From assembly GCA_023653785.1 (NCBI GenBank), contig JAMKCH010007111.1, positions 45,595-109,594 on the forward strand: a stretch of 64,000 nt of DNA. The letters are read 5' to 3'. The DNA is from Ophioderma brevispina. Lineage: Eukaryota; Echinodermata; Ophiuroidea; Amphilepidida; Ophiodermatidae. How positions within the stretch are numbered: the first letter of the stretch is position 1; every line of letters begins with the position of its first letter. A program made the translations under genes and the position numbers. Positions 12,257-23,753 of this stretch are shown here, piece by piece. Below the pieces are notes generated by a model. It did not search any database. It was given only the letters and a program-made list of their open reading frames with translations, and had not been told where the DNA came from.

Positions 12257-13624
12257 AAACGGTCCCCAAAAAAATAAGTCCCTCTCTTGGATGACCAGAC
12301 TTTTTCATGATAAAACTCACTTTGTGGGTGTATGTCTTCCATTAAATAATGTCTTGTTTTATAGCTAAACATTTTCCCATGTATAAGTTAGATCATTTGT
12401 TGAAAGGTAATGTCTTTTTCTAACAACAAACATTTGTGTAACAATGTTTTTAAACAGGCCAAAAAAAGTGGCACTTTTAACTGTTGGGCAACTATTGGCA
12501 ACATAATTTGAAATGGAACCCTTTAATGTGGTTCTTAATGCCTAAAAACAATTTGAAATGCACTGGCCATATTAAGCCTTGTATCCCGCTACATAATGCG
12601 TTCGTAAGGAGTGAGGGCAAGAAGTGGATACAGGGTAAGGGTCGTAGTTAAAGAGAAAAAGCTTAATGCTTTATGAATTGATCCAGGTGTGGGTCATGAA
12701 AGAGAGCTAAATTAATGAATTGCTTAGGAATGCTGATTGATGATTGATGAATGGCAAATGTTGCCCAAGAAATCTTTCTAACACATTTGGCAAGTGGATT
12801 TCTCTTGAAATGGGTTGATAAACTGAGTTAGAACGAGCGAGGGCACTGCATTTCTGGAAGAAAGGGGGGTCGTGTTAAAAGAGTGCAAGGAGAATCTGCT
12901 GGTGAGGTCAAAGATTTGCCTCGTTATGGGAGACCCCGCTGTACAAGTACGAGGGACATGTTCCATCATTAACATGGCAACATTACCCGGCGGCAAGATT
13001 ACAGGAGTAAGTTAAAATAAAGAAAAACATTTTGCATAATCATTTGCGATAACACTTGAATTAAGCAAAAAATAATGTTAATAAAAATAAATGACTCGGC
13101 TCACTATTTCTTTCTTTTTCAACTCTCAAATTAGAGGCGTGTGACACCGAAGACTAGGGCAACCGAGAAAGAAATGTGTCTCAGACAGGATAGACTCAAT
13201 GAGTATGGCCTACATGCAAGGAGCCAAGAAAAATGGTGAAGTGAATGATGGTAATCGCAAAAAAAAGGGAAAGGAATCGTTATGTAAATGAACAGTTTGA
13301 ACATTGCGCTCAAAACTAACTGAAGCAGACTTTAATAATGGAACTTTTTAAACATGTGGCACTTTAGGAAAGTTGAAACGTGCACCTTTTTTTTTTTTGG
13401 TCTGGTTTGAAAAAACATCATTTTTAAAAACAAGTGCTTGTTGTTAGAAAGCATTACCGTCAAACAAATGTGATTGGAACTGTATTACATGGAAACATTG
13501 TTTCCTGTAAACAAATAAATAAATAAATTACTTGATGCGATGAAAATACCCATGCAAAAGGGAGTTTTTTTCATGACAAAGTCTGGTTATCCCAGAGGGG
13601 GGACTTATTTTTCGTGGACCGTTT
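12257..13624. mobile_element. 1.37-kb element with ~250-bp terminal inverted repeats
   Basis: The left end AAACGGTCCCCAAAAAAATA then AGTCCCTCTCTTGGATGACC matches the reverse complement of the right end, AAACGGTCCACGAAAAATAA then GTCCCCCTCTGGGATAACC. The match continues through CAGACTTT(T/G)TCATGA and on to TCTAACAACAA(A/G)CA about 200 bases inwards. TA on both sides would fit a TA target duplication. Blocks A' and B lack it at the same point, after GCAAGGTAAA, and serve as empty sites. No transposase was recognised inside. Confidence 0.8.
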
Positions 13625-14677
13625 ATATATTTCTCTCTCGGAGAAGGACAAGCTATCGCGAAGGGATAAAATAGGTGCATGGATATTATGAGCTTATATT
13701 GGTCGAATACCTGCCTTGTTTTAACTTCATGAACATGGTCATATTCCTCTTCTTCACCAGGCTCTATGCCTAGCTACTTCAAGTGCTGGTGGCGGCGCCG
13801 GTACGGAGGCTGCGCCTCTCTCCTCTTACTCCTCTGAAGTTTATCTCATAATCATAATAAGTCAAAAATGCAATGTTGTAATTTGTATTGTAAGTTGGAA
13901 TGATATGACATTTTTAAGAAGTGATAGTGATAGCTATACCCCACCCCCCCCAGAGAAGCGTACTAATAATATTAACGAATGTGAACAAGTACCATCGATG
14001 AGTTTCGCGGTTCATGCCCCCGATCGCTGGATAGCCTCAAAGATAGCCCCCATAGATTGCGGGAAAGGCCAAAACTACTATTTTCCTCCTTTACATGTGG
14101 AATTTTAGAGCTAAGAGTGTTGGTTTGGATATTATTGACCGAAAAGGTTCCTTTGGTAGACCAATAGTAGATTTATGAGAGTACTCTATGGGGCTTAACA
14201 AAATCTTACACCAAAACTAATCGACATACGGTGCGAAACTTTACAGATGGGGTTTTTGGGTCAAACTATCATTAAAGATGAATCAAAACTTTATAGAATA
14301 AATCGGGTCATCCCGCTAAATAATGGGTTGCAAGATGATTAAGATACAGAAGGTTTCCATGTCTATCCTAAATGACTAAATGATAATGATCCCTTCCTGT
14401 CGAAGTCAAGAAAAACCAACTTGAAGGCAATAACAAGCGAGTAATTCCTGTGGCTGCATCAGCAAGGGATAGTTTCTTAAACTCAATAATTGTTACAAAA
14501 TCGGTTCCGGCCTGTACTTTCCAGTTATTTATACTAATGAATAAACACGGTTCATACACCATCGACCATTGGTCAACTGGCCATGGCAAGTAAATTTATG
14601 TTTCTTTGTTTGAAATTGAAGATTAAAGTAAAGTAGATTAATGAGGGTACGTGTAGAGCGCTCGACCCACGCGTGGT

Positions 14678-15175
14678 TTAGTTTAATTTAGTTTTATTTG
14701 GTCTTGCAGCATCATATACAAAATCAAAGAAAAACAATATAATATTGATAAATAAAATTTAAAAAAGCAACACCAACTATAGTGTCATCTTAAGATGGCT
14801 AAAACACTAATCACACAACAATCAAAGTTGCATGGGCGGGATGGCCCATAAAGCCTGGCGACATATATGTGCAATGGAGTCCCCAAACAACTAAAGATTG
14901 GCTGTGGACGAATGAACAAATAAAAACATGAAAACCTAATAGGGAAAAAAAACTACACATGTAAAAGGTCATCAGTTTCATGTCTGAGAGCAGTTTCTAA
15001 CAGATGTTTTTGACAGCCATTTTGAATTCCTATGCCCATGGACTGAATTTGAGGTGGTAAAGCATTCCAGTCTAAAATGGCGTTGTAGTAGAATGATTTG
15101 GAAGCAATGCCGGTAACTCTCGGGACAATGAAGTTGAAATATTGTGAGTTCCAGCCCTTTTACAGCCCCTTAGTG
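14678..15175 (-). mobile_element. 3' end of a non-LTR retrotransposon (LINE), truncated
   Basis: On the minus strand an open frame ends at a TAG at 14953-14955. It contains VPRVTGIASKSFYYNAILDW followed by NALPPQIQSMG, the typical C-terminal stretch of LINE reverse-transcriptase proteins of the CR1/L2/Jockey-like groups (S-F-[FY]-Y-x-A-[IL]-x-D-W-N-x-L-P). An in-frame stop near 15163 limits it upstream. Downstream is a roughly 240-base untranslated tail ending in AAATAAAACTAAATTAAACT. Only the last 70 or so residues remain, so this is a 5'-truncated dead copy. It sits within block A and is absent from the equivalent part of block B. Confidence 0.8.
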
Positions 15176-15269
15176 ATACGTGCATTGAATTTTGGCAATC
15201 AACGATAAACTAATATGCGGACATTAACACATAAGTGGTCAAGGTTTTGCGCACGCCCGTTGGTGGTCA

Positions 15270-15280
15270 GGGGGGGGGGG
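15270..15280 (+). repeat. Poly-G run (11)
   Basis: An uninterrupted G run follows TGGTGGTCA and is followed by CGCTATGGACCC. It is one of many G/C homopolymers in this window. Confidence 0.9.
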
Positions 15281-16560
15281 CGCTATGGACCCTAACACCC
15301 ATTTCCCATAGGAATATTTAAATAAAACTCACGACAAATCAAGACTACTCTACAGAATCAAAGGTGCATGTTCCGATTTATGTCTATTGTGTTCTCTACT
15401 TGATATAAGAGCCTGGCACTTGCACATAGGCCCCATCAAGTACCGTGGGAAACAAACTTAACTTGCGGTTTTGATGGTAGAAGCAATAATGCACATTGCA
15501 AAGCCCTATTCAACAATGTGCTAATATCAAGAATCAATCCAATATCGCAAGTAAACCTTAACATTACCATACGCACCATGCAATGCATCATTTATGATCC
15601 AATCATCTCTCTCTCTCTCATACTGAGCGTTTATTTAATAGATAACAACCCACAGACCTCTCATTTGGACAGCCTATTTCGTGTATATTGCGTATCTTGT
15701 GGCGCTCTTTGAAGCATCCAATATGTTTCTGTACACAATACAGAAAGTAAAATTGAAAAACAACGTTGTCCGCGAAGATAAGCTGCGTTTGATCTATAAA
15801 TCAGCCGGTCAATTGGTCGATTACTGAAAAATCCCAAACCAAATTACAAATTGAATCCCATAGCCTTGTCAGCGATTTACCGACATTGTAAACGAAAAGA
15901 CAAAAAATCTCTATCTGTATAAAAACCGAGAATCCGAGAAATATACCTATCCGAACCGAAACAGATCACATGTAAGAAGGAGATTATAGCAAAGGTGTAA
16001 ACCGCCTGCCTATTTCAGCACAGGAATGAAATACTCTCCAGGAGTCTTGAGCCTTTGCTTATTCTCACCTGCCCTATCTATTAAACCTCTAGGAGTTAAA
16101 TTGGTTTATTTCACATTTATCCGTCCGTAATACCTGCCCTGAGGCATCTGATACCCGGCAATGCCAATAGCTATTTTCTTTTCTCTTAGCCGCTACCTAA
16201 TATTCTCAATTGGTGTTAACCAACACACAAATTACATCTGTTCAGCTTACTAAAGGAAAATCTCAGGGAGACCTATTGTAGTTTAAGACAAAATCTTTGA
16301 ACTGGAATATAACAAGAATTGTACGCGCTCCACCACACCGTCGTTTACTTACAGCGCTCGCTTGACCGGGCAAAAAAGTGAAATGGGATTAATTTCATAG
16401 AGGGCGATATTTCACGAAATTTATCAAGCATATCACGCTGACTATATCCTTGAGCCTACGTTTCCTGAATAACAACCCCGGTAAAATATAGTGTAAGTAA
16501 AGGGGACAGATCTGTGACAGGAAAGGAGCCTGCCAATCTCTCTTTCGAAGCGATTGGGAC

Positions 16561-16960
16561 AGACATCTCCATATGATGTTGATGTAGTCTGGGGTTCGCA
16601 TAGTCTGAAGTTAACAAATTCAAAATCGTTACGCAGGTATACTTGTGTGACTTTTCTTTTGTTAAAACTAGATCATCATCACCATCACCATCACCACCAC
16701 CATACCACCTCCACTACCATAGGCCGTCAAAGTTGCGGCAACATGCATAAAGAGGGATGATGGTACTTCTTTGGCATCAATGGAAAGAAGAAAGAAGTCA
16801 CCGACAGCTATGTTATCACCAAAGATACTGCTATCGGTTATTCTGTCAACAAGATTATTGGTGGATGCCACACCTTCCCTGGTTACACGTGTTAATACGT
16901 TGAATAAAACTGTTCAACGATTTTTACAGAGCGGAATTATTCTCTCAGTTCAGAGAATTG
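16561..16960. other. Spacer with a small ATC/ACC microsatellite
   Basis: ATCATCACCATCACCATCACC-type repeats occupy 16672-16703. The open frame at 16771-17040 runs into the terminus of the next element and shows no domain. No gene was recognised. Confidence 0.5.
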
Positions 16961-16962
16961 TA

Positions 16963-17932
16963 CAGGGTGTCTCAGAAAGAACGTTACCCTCCAGAAACGG
17001 CACATTTTACTTACTTAATCAATTCCTATCCTTGTTTTAGCTTTAAATTATGAAAATATGTACGTTTATGAAAATATGGTGAAAACAAGAAAGAAAACGG
17101 TGAAAAAATAACCAAACAATGGCTATTTCCCTAAAAATGATGTAATCCTACTTTGTCCACAGCTAGCATTAGCAGAGGAAACCATGGATGCAAATATCCC
17201 CGACATAAAAATGTTTAAGATCCTCCTGGCCAATAATACTCTCAAGTTCCAATGTCCACTGCTGGTTTTAGAGTTTATTGTTCAGTTTTCTACGCACTGC
17301 ATGCAGCATTATTTGCGGCTGATTGTCCTGTTCTTTGATGACCATATATCTTAGAGTCTTGCCATGCTCCAGATTTTTTTCTCTGTTCCCCTTGATTGTC
17401 ATCTTACTGGGAACCCTACATTGAGGGAAAACGTTTACCCATTCACGATGAACGATGGTCCTTTAACCCAAGATCAGTTCAGTAGAATATGACATTGTAG
17501 GAGTCACGCGCCAATGCCATTATTTGAAAAGTGTGTTTTAACCAAATTCATATTTGCATTATGATGGGAGACGGGCGAGGGGATTTAGTTCACTTCATTC
17601 TAAAGAACAAATTAAGTGCATGCTTCGGGTGCTTTTTAGGCATTACATGTGAACAAATTAATTAAATCTGAGGACTACGTGTGCTCAAATCCATAACAAA
17701 TACAATGTACATGTTTCTCTGCTATTGCTCGCCGTGGACAAAGTAGGTTTTCATCATTTTTAGGGAAATAGTCATTGTTTGGTTATCTTTTTCACCGTTT
17801 CCTTTCTTGTTTTCACTATATGTTCAAAAAAGTACATATTTTCATAATATAAAGATAAAACAAGGATAATAATTGATTAAGTAAGCAAAAATTGCCGTTT
17901 CTGGAGGGTAACGTTCTTTCTGAGACACCCTG
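16963..17932. mobile_element. 970-bp TA-flanked element with ~200-bp TIRs
   Basis: TA dinucleotides stand at 16961-16962 and 17933-17934. The termini read CAGGGTGTCTCAGAAAGAAC followed by GTTACCCTCCAGAAACGGCA and are identical on both strands over these 40 bases. The inverted arms stay clearly alignable for about 200 bases, up to CTACTTTGTCCAC, which makes this one of the youngest-looking elements in the window. The CAGGGTGTC terminus and TA duplication fit a Tc1/mariner-type non-autonomous element. The roughly 570-bp interior has no intact open frame on either strand. Confidence 0.85.
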
Positions 17933-18009
17933 TACAATACTGTTCACAAAGATTCTCTCCTTGCTACTTCTATTAGGTGAAAGCTAAACCGGGCAATTTG
18001 TACACATTG

Positions 18010-19270
18010 TTCAAACCAAGCAGGGTACAACGGGCTTTGAAATCATCGTTCTCCCCTCTCTCTCTCTTCCGGTGACCGTGATAAATAATCCTTAAAGCCT
18101 TTCCGAGCGTAGGCGGGCAATGCACGTGTAGATATTATGGTTTGCTAAAAGGAAAGAAGGCATTCAAAACGAGCACTCAGACCATTTTATTCATGAAGTA
18201 AATAATGTTGGGTTCTATGACCGAAGTCTGGAAAAAAAAAAAAACTCGAGGTAATTTAAGATATTGAAAAGGTCTTGTAAAATCTTGGTAACATAACATG
18301 AAACCACAAATTCTCCTAAGATCTTGTAAACATATTATGAAACTATCATTTCTGTTTATTCGCATTTGGTCAGTATTTTACACACAGCAATGTTTTCTTT
18401 GAAAAATAGCGAATCCTGATCATTAAAACCTACCAAGATTGCTTAAAATATGGCGCCTCCTCCTATTCGATTGATTTTCCACGCATGTAAAACAATTGGT
18501 TTAAGATTGATAGAAATATCTGGCAATCCAGACTTGCCAATATGGTGTAGTAAAGGGTAATATGATTTTATATTTTCGGATAAAGTTCGCCTTAAACCAT
18601 ATTTAAGGGGCTCCCCCGACAGACACACCGATATGGTAGGGGTAAAGGGGTAATTTCCCCGGGTCCGGAGTCCAAGGGTATCCGTAGTAATATATTTTAG
18701 GATAACGGTCGCCTTATAGAGGGGCCCGTGTATACGTGATATCCCGAGGCTGTAATTCATCTTGGCGGCCCTGAGCAAAACTGACCAAAGCAGGCAAACG
18801 CATTTATATTGAGTGAAACCTTGTTCCCAAATCCTAACTGGGAGCAATGACACCATACCCAAGATACACTTTGTACGTATCATAAATACTTGTCTACCGG
18901 CTTACCTTGAAACCCACATTACACGAACCATGCAGAGTCGCTTTCTAATCAATACCTTGAAACGTCCCAACGGGAAACAAAACACGTTCCAAGGCAAAAC
19001 ACTGGTCAAAAGCTTTTAAAATCTGCGCCAAAAGCGTACCACGTGCAAGGTAAAGTACATAAGAGAGAATGTCAAGCTATCGCGAGGGGGAGAAATAGAT
19101 TGCGTGGAAATATATTAGCTTTCATATTGGTTCCAATACCTGCCTTGTTTAAACTTCACGATCATGATCATCTTCATTTTTCATCTTATTTTTTTTTCTT
19201 TTTCTGCTTCTTCTTTCCTCTCCAATATTACCGATTGAGGTCACAAAAGTTGGTAGACGACGAAAATTAA
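18010..19270. repeat. Block A', partial direct copy of block A
   Basis: It matches block A from AAACCA(G/A)GCA(C/G)GGTACAACGG (10089 in A), then jumps past the A-specific 1.1-kb insert to GAAACCCACATTACACGAAC (12111 in A). It then passes over the A-specific TIR element to GTCAAGCTATCGCGAGGG (about 13650 in A). A' therefore shows the pre-insertion arrangement of both. Homology fades after the CTTGTTTAAACTTCACG stretch, where a T/C-rich run begins. Confidence 0.8.
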
Positions 19271-20049
19271 AAAAAATTTTTTACTGTTTTCTTATTTAAT
19301 GTTTTCTTGATTTTTCAAGTTTTGCAGATTTTTTTATTTTTGAGTTTTCCAAAAATCTGTTGTGGAGCCACAACAACAAGCCACGAAAAAGGACGGGGGG
19401 CGGATGGGCCAAGGCACGAGGAACGACGGGGGGGGACACCAAGAGTGTGAAAAAAGGAAAGTAATAAAAAAAGAGCATCGGGTGGTCTGCTTTTTGTGAC
19501 AATTTCAAAGTTTGCACCATTTTAAGAGAAAACTGTACAAATCTCTGAATAAACGTTAAAAATCCGCTGGTAATTCGATTGATGATGTCATATGCAATAA
19601 AAAAAAAGTCACTAATCGGCTTCAGTTCAGCCAATCACGAGCCCTTGTATTCATAACAAGTACCCAAACGATTCGACCCAAACGGCATGCGGCCAAGCCA
19701 ATTCGGCCCACAAGATCAAAAGACGAATCGACCCTCGGGACAATTCAAACCTCTTTGGCTGCTTCTACCTTTTGGGAGTAGGAGAAGAAAGTAGAGGTAG
19801 AGCACCTATCACTATCAAGAAAAGGAAATGAATAGGATAAAATAGGGTACGCTAGGAGTGGGGAGTGGGACACCAGATACATGATTGCCCCCAATTCAAG
19901 AACAAAACAATCTGGCAACATGATACTGCGCGTCACAACAAAATTACGTAAAGTGTTGCCTACATGCTGCTTTCTTTCAAACTCAAAAATGGATTATTTG
20001 CGTTTGAGACTCTGCTTTATATTTCAAATGTCAACACTGACGCAAACTT
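19271..20049. other. Unassigned A+T-rich stretch
   Basis: Long A and T runs. A short segment near 19660-19735 has repeated ATTCGACCC/ATTCGGCCC-like motifs. No gene or transposon end was identified. Confidence 0.45.
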
Positions 20050-21752
20050 AGTACAAAAAAATCGTAATTTAGCCGCAACGTGTAATTAGAAAAAAAAATA
20101 ATTTTTTTTTGCAGAAAAGTAGAGGAAAGTTTAGTTCATAATTGTAATCTACCATGACAAATATTTTTATGAGCAAGTTCAAATACTCTAGTAGCTCTGG
20201 TGGGTTTTGTATGCATTATATGTCCAGAGCTATAAACTCTTTCAGGAATCCACTCATTGAAGGTCCAGGAACAATACTTTGGTGGTAACATAATTCCCAC
20301 TGGACGCCGAAAATGCTGATGAAAATGGCCACGCTCTTTTTGGGGGTCACGCCGCTTTTGAGCGAAGACTACTGACTGATCTTAAGAACCGTAGACCTAG
20401 AAGGTTGAGAGGCCACTCAAATGTACGGAGATGTGCACATTATGGGATTGTTATATCCAAAAATTCAAAGGTTTTTAAGTTAGTAATTGGCAACAAAACT
20501 GATGTCACCAAATTGGGTACTATACAATTTTGAATGAATTAATAAGCGGTTCCATGCCAAAACAGGAAGGGATTCCCATACAACGGGGATTGCTGTAACT
20601 CTCATCAGGGATATGTTGTGGGGTAGCTATAGGGTAAGGTTCACAAAAAGAATATTTCATATTCATTTCCTTCTCAAATGGCAAAACCGTCAAAATTTTG
20701 TGACTGAGCCAAAATTGTGGGTAAGACTTAGGTGCTTTTGTTAGTGCGTTATAACAGTGTATTTGCTTCACAACTCAATCAGTTATGACGTGTGTATTGC
20801 ACAAAGCCTATTGAGCAATTGGAATTTCCAACTGGGGACTATAAATCAGCATTTTAATGGTATCCTTAGTTTTATTTTTATAATCAAAAATTGATTGACC
20901 CATATCGCGCACGTTACAATTATGAATGAATTCATTAAGGTTTTCATGCAAATATGAAGGGAGTTCACCATAGACCTTTGGATTTTGCTCTACGCTCCTC
21001 AGGGATAACTGTTAGGGTACTAAGGTAGTTTCAAGAACAAGAAAAATTCATATTCCTTTCGTTCTCAAACGGCAGCCCGTCAAAACTTTGTGACCTTGAG
21101 CAAATTGGGTAATATAGGTGACAAAACGTGCATTTTCAAGTGCCGTTATAACATTAACAGTGTATTTGCTCCCCAACTCAATAGGTATAGTAGTTAGTGA
21201 CTTTTGTATAGGAACAGCCCAACTCTTGACCATTTGGATCTCAATGGGATTTATAATTAGAGTTTAATTGTTACTACCTTAGTTTTAATTGGGAGGGTAA
21301 AAATGGCCCCATCGTAAAGTGGAAATATTATTATTATCCATATTAATAGGGACTAAATAGCCAGAGTTGGTAAATGCTGCGAGGGTCTTTAATGATCTAA
21401 AAGCACTAATGAATGCCTGTGCCATGAAAACAGAGCAAAAATTAAAGATCCGTGCGCCAAAAAAGTTTTGCCCCCCCCCCCCGTGGTCCGCATGACAAAG
21501 GCAGCTTTAAATACCCCAAACGAAAACTGAGACGACGAGCATGTAGTAGGGGATGAAGACTTTATTGCATCAAAAGAGCATTCTTTCTAACTATCCAGAA
21601 TTATTGAAATTGTTTGTATTTAGAATTTCTTCACATTTGAAGTTATAACAAAGATTATTTCAAGCCACATTTGAATTACAGTACTGTATCTCTACCCCGT
21701 ACCAGCGGCCTTAGTTGCGCAAAACGCAAAAAAAGCATAGCCAGACGGACTC

Positions 21753-21766
21753 GGGGGGGGGGGGGG
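21753..21766 (+). repeat. Poly-G run (14)
   Basis: Uninterrupted G run in the loop of the foldback element; a 12-base C run lies at 21471-21482. Confidence 0.9.
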
Positions 21767-21919
21767 CAAGAATCAGAGAGTTTTCCCGATTCCTGTACTT
21801 GCATGAGGCGATGGTTAATGTACGAGGGGTGGGGTCACCTAGTGGCGGCAGAACTCCCGTAAGGTCATGGGTTTTTGCCATTTAAGAAGCCAAAATTAAG
21901 TGTTTCAGAGCACAAATTT

Positions 21920-22085
21920 CCCGGTTTCTTTTTCCGTCTTCCGCTTCCTTTCTCTTCCCACATTTCTCTCTCTCCTTTGCCCATTCTCTTCTTCCATAAT
22001 ATTCCCTCTTGTTCTTTTCCCTTTCTCTTCTCCCTCTTTTTTTCTCTTCTTTTTTCCTTCCCATTTTGGCTCCCCTTCTCGATTT
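21920..22085 (+). repeat. Polypyrimidine tract
   Basis: About 165 bases almost entirely of C and T on the plus strand (CTTTCTCTTCCC, TTTCTCTCTCTCC and similar). Overlapping open frames in several registers on both strands here are low-complexity artefacts. Such tracts can form triplex structures. Confidence 0.8.
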
Positions 22086-22481
22086 TTCGTGTTTTTGTGT
22101 GTGTGGGAGGGGGGCCAGCTTTCCACCTGCCTCTCCATGATTACGCCAATGGTCGTGCGGCCTAAAAAATGGGTAATTTAGGCGACTTTTTCATTTTTTT
22201 GAGCCAAAGGGGCCCAACTTTTAGGGGTCATTTCAGCCTGCTCATGGGAACCGGCATATAGTTAGTGTATTTAGATTATTTAAAGATCCTTTAGACTTGT
22301 ACCTTGACATTAGCCTGCAAAATGCAAAATACACGGTAGAAGTCCGCTATTCCCGCCACGCGGCGTGCCGTTTAAGTTCACGTTATTTTAGTGACTTTTG
22401 CAGGCATACCAGAGGAGACCTTCATTTTTGCCTTTTCCAGGTCGCAAGCATTTGCAGTTAGTGCTTTAGTTCATTAAAGAC

Positions 22482-22521
22482 CCTTCAGCAGCAATGTTTT
22501 AACTTTGCTGCTGAAGGGACG
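22482..22521. repeat. Hairpin with CCCTTCAGCAGCAA arms
   Basis: CCCTTCAGCAGCAA is followed after a short spacer (TGTTTTAAC) by TTGCTGCTGAAGGG, a perfect 14-bp stem. Flanking TTAAAGA and ACGTTAAA keep the symmetry going. It lies in the loop of the 20.05-23.43 kb foldback element. Confidence 0.85.
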
Positions 22522-22784
22522 TTAAATTAAACCATTAAAAAAACCAAAAAAGAAAAATTAAAAAAAACACCATATATTTTCACTTTACGATGGGCCCATT
22601 TTGACCCCCCCCCCCCCGAAACGAAAGGAAGAGGTAACATTAAATGCTAGCCGATTATATCCCACTTGAAATCCAAATGTCAATAGCTTTGTGCAAAGAT
22701 ACAAACGTCATAACTGATTTGAGTTTGGAGGAAAATTACAATGTTATAACAGCACTAACAAAGCACGGTTTTTCACCTATATTA

Positions 22785-22813
<29 letters not shown>
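22785..22813 (+). repeat. Poly-C run (29)
   Basis: The longest homopolymer seen in this window, in the right arm of the foldback element between TCACCTATATTA and AATTATGATC. The equivalent place in the left arm (near 20720 and 21105) has no such run, so it arose after the arms formed. Confidence 0.95.
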
Positions 22814-22816
<3 letters not shown>

Positions 22817-23473
22817 TATGATCAAAAGTCACAAAATTTTGACGGGCTCGTTTGCCATTGAGCAAGGAAAAGATTTATGAATTTTCTTTTTGTGACCTGA
22901 CCCTTAGCTACCCCACAAAAATTATTCCTGAGGAGAGTGGGAGCCATCCACAAGCTCTATGGGGAACTCCCTCTGTTTTTGGCATGCCCCTTATGAAATT
23001 ACATTCACAATTGTATAGTGCGTGGTATGATGGCGAAATCGGTTTTGACAATTATCTTTAAAAAACTTTGACTTTTGGAGATATAAATGTATTACTGCCC
23101 GCCCATCTTGCCATTCCGCACATTTGAATGGTCTCTCAACCTTCTAGGTCCAACGGTTCTGTAAATACAGTCAGTAGTACTTCGCTTCAAAAATGGGGCG
23201 TGACCCCCCAAAAAGGGGCGTGGACATTCAGCATTTCGGCCAGTCAGTGGACATTATGGTACCAACCAAATATTGTTACTGGATCTTCATTAGTGGATTC
23301 CTGAAGAGTTTAGCTCGGGAACTAGGTAATGCATACCAAAAACCACCATGAGCTACTAGAGTAAAAAGTATTATGACCAAAAATTCTATCATTAGACGCA
23401 AATAGCTAATTAATTTTTTTGGCATATTTTTTGAAACATTTATAAATGGTAAAGATAATTTCCAAATGTTATA

Positions 23474-23753
23474 ATTGGACTGTAGAATAAGAAGTACTTA
23501 AGTCCACAGATTTGCTTCTTAATGAAATGATATTCCACCTTTTTGAACATTATCAGTAAATGAAATATTAAGGGCTTTGAAGTTTGGAAAAGTATGTGAA
23601 ACTTATTTAATTTGTATAGTGTTTTAATTTATGCCAAATATGGAGTTGAAAACGGAAAGGTTTATGACCTGTAGAAAATTTTATAAAATTACAACATGGT
23701 TGCCTGGAACTATTTCTTAACACTAAGTACTTCTTCTTCTACACTCTTCAATT
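23474..23753. mobile_element. 280-bp MITE-like inverted-repeat element
   Basis: ATTGGACTGTAGAATAAGAA then GTACTTAAGT at the left end faces ATTGAAGAGTGTAGAAGAAG then AAGTACTTAGTG on the opposite strand at the right end. The arms are about 30 bp with several mismatches. There is no coding capacity, and the target duplication is uncertain. Confidence 0.6.

Larger units (their letters stand above)
8740..16560. repeat. Large non-coding repeat block A (paralogue of 40.6-48.3 kb)
   Basis: Long collinear stretches match block B (40628-48300). Examples are the ACCGCCATCGTA / TTTCAACTCG segment (8990-9020 vs 40980-41010), the GTGACGCCAAATCAAGAT segment (9315-9350 vs 42840-42870), TTCGTCATCAGTTGCGATAA (9520 vs 43062), GAAACCCACATTACACGAAC (12111 vs 43864), the ACTCTATGGGGCTTA region (14182 vs 44410) and TTATAGTGTAAGTAAAGGGG-like sequence (about 16480 vs 48220). 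Order and orientation are kept. No gene, LTR or autonomous transposase was found in either copy, so this is either a very large non-autonomous element or a segmental duplication. Nested insertions differ between the two. Confidence 0.8.
20050..23430. mobile_element. 3.4-kb foldback (long inverted repeat) element
   Basis: The left arm (about 20150-21330) is inverted relative to the right arm (about 22565-23400). Landmarks are CTCTAGTAGCTC / its complement, TCAGGAATCCACTCATTGAA vs the complement of TTCATTAGTGGATTCCTGA, GGGGGTCACGCC vs the complement of GGGGCGTGACCCCCC, CCTAGAAGGTTGAGAG vs CTCTCAACCTTCTAGG, and CCATCGTAAAGTG vs CACTTTACGATGG. The left arm carries two tandem copies of a ~390-bp unit (20515-20900 and 20915-21320); the right arm has one. 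The loop (21331-22565) holds poly-C, poly-G and a long pyrimidine tract. No transposase was seen. Confidence 0.75.

Noticed and set aside
18443..18883. Longest open frame in the window (146 codons, minus strand)
   Set aside because: It lies in repeat sub-block A'. The homologous frame in A (10672-10911) is disrupted differently, and neither resembles a protein.
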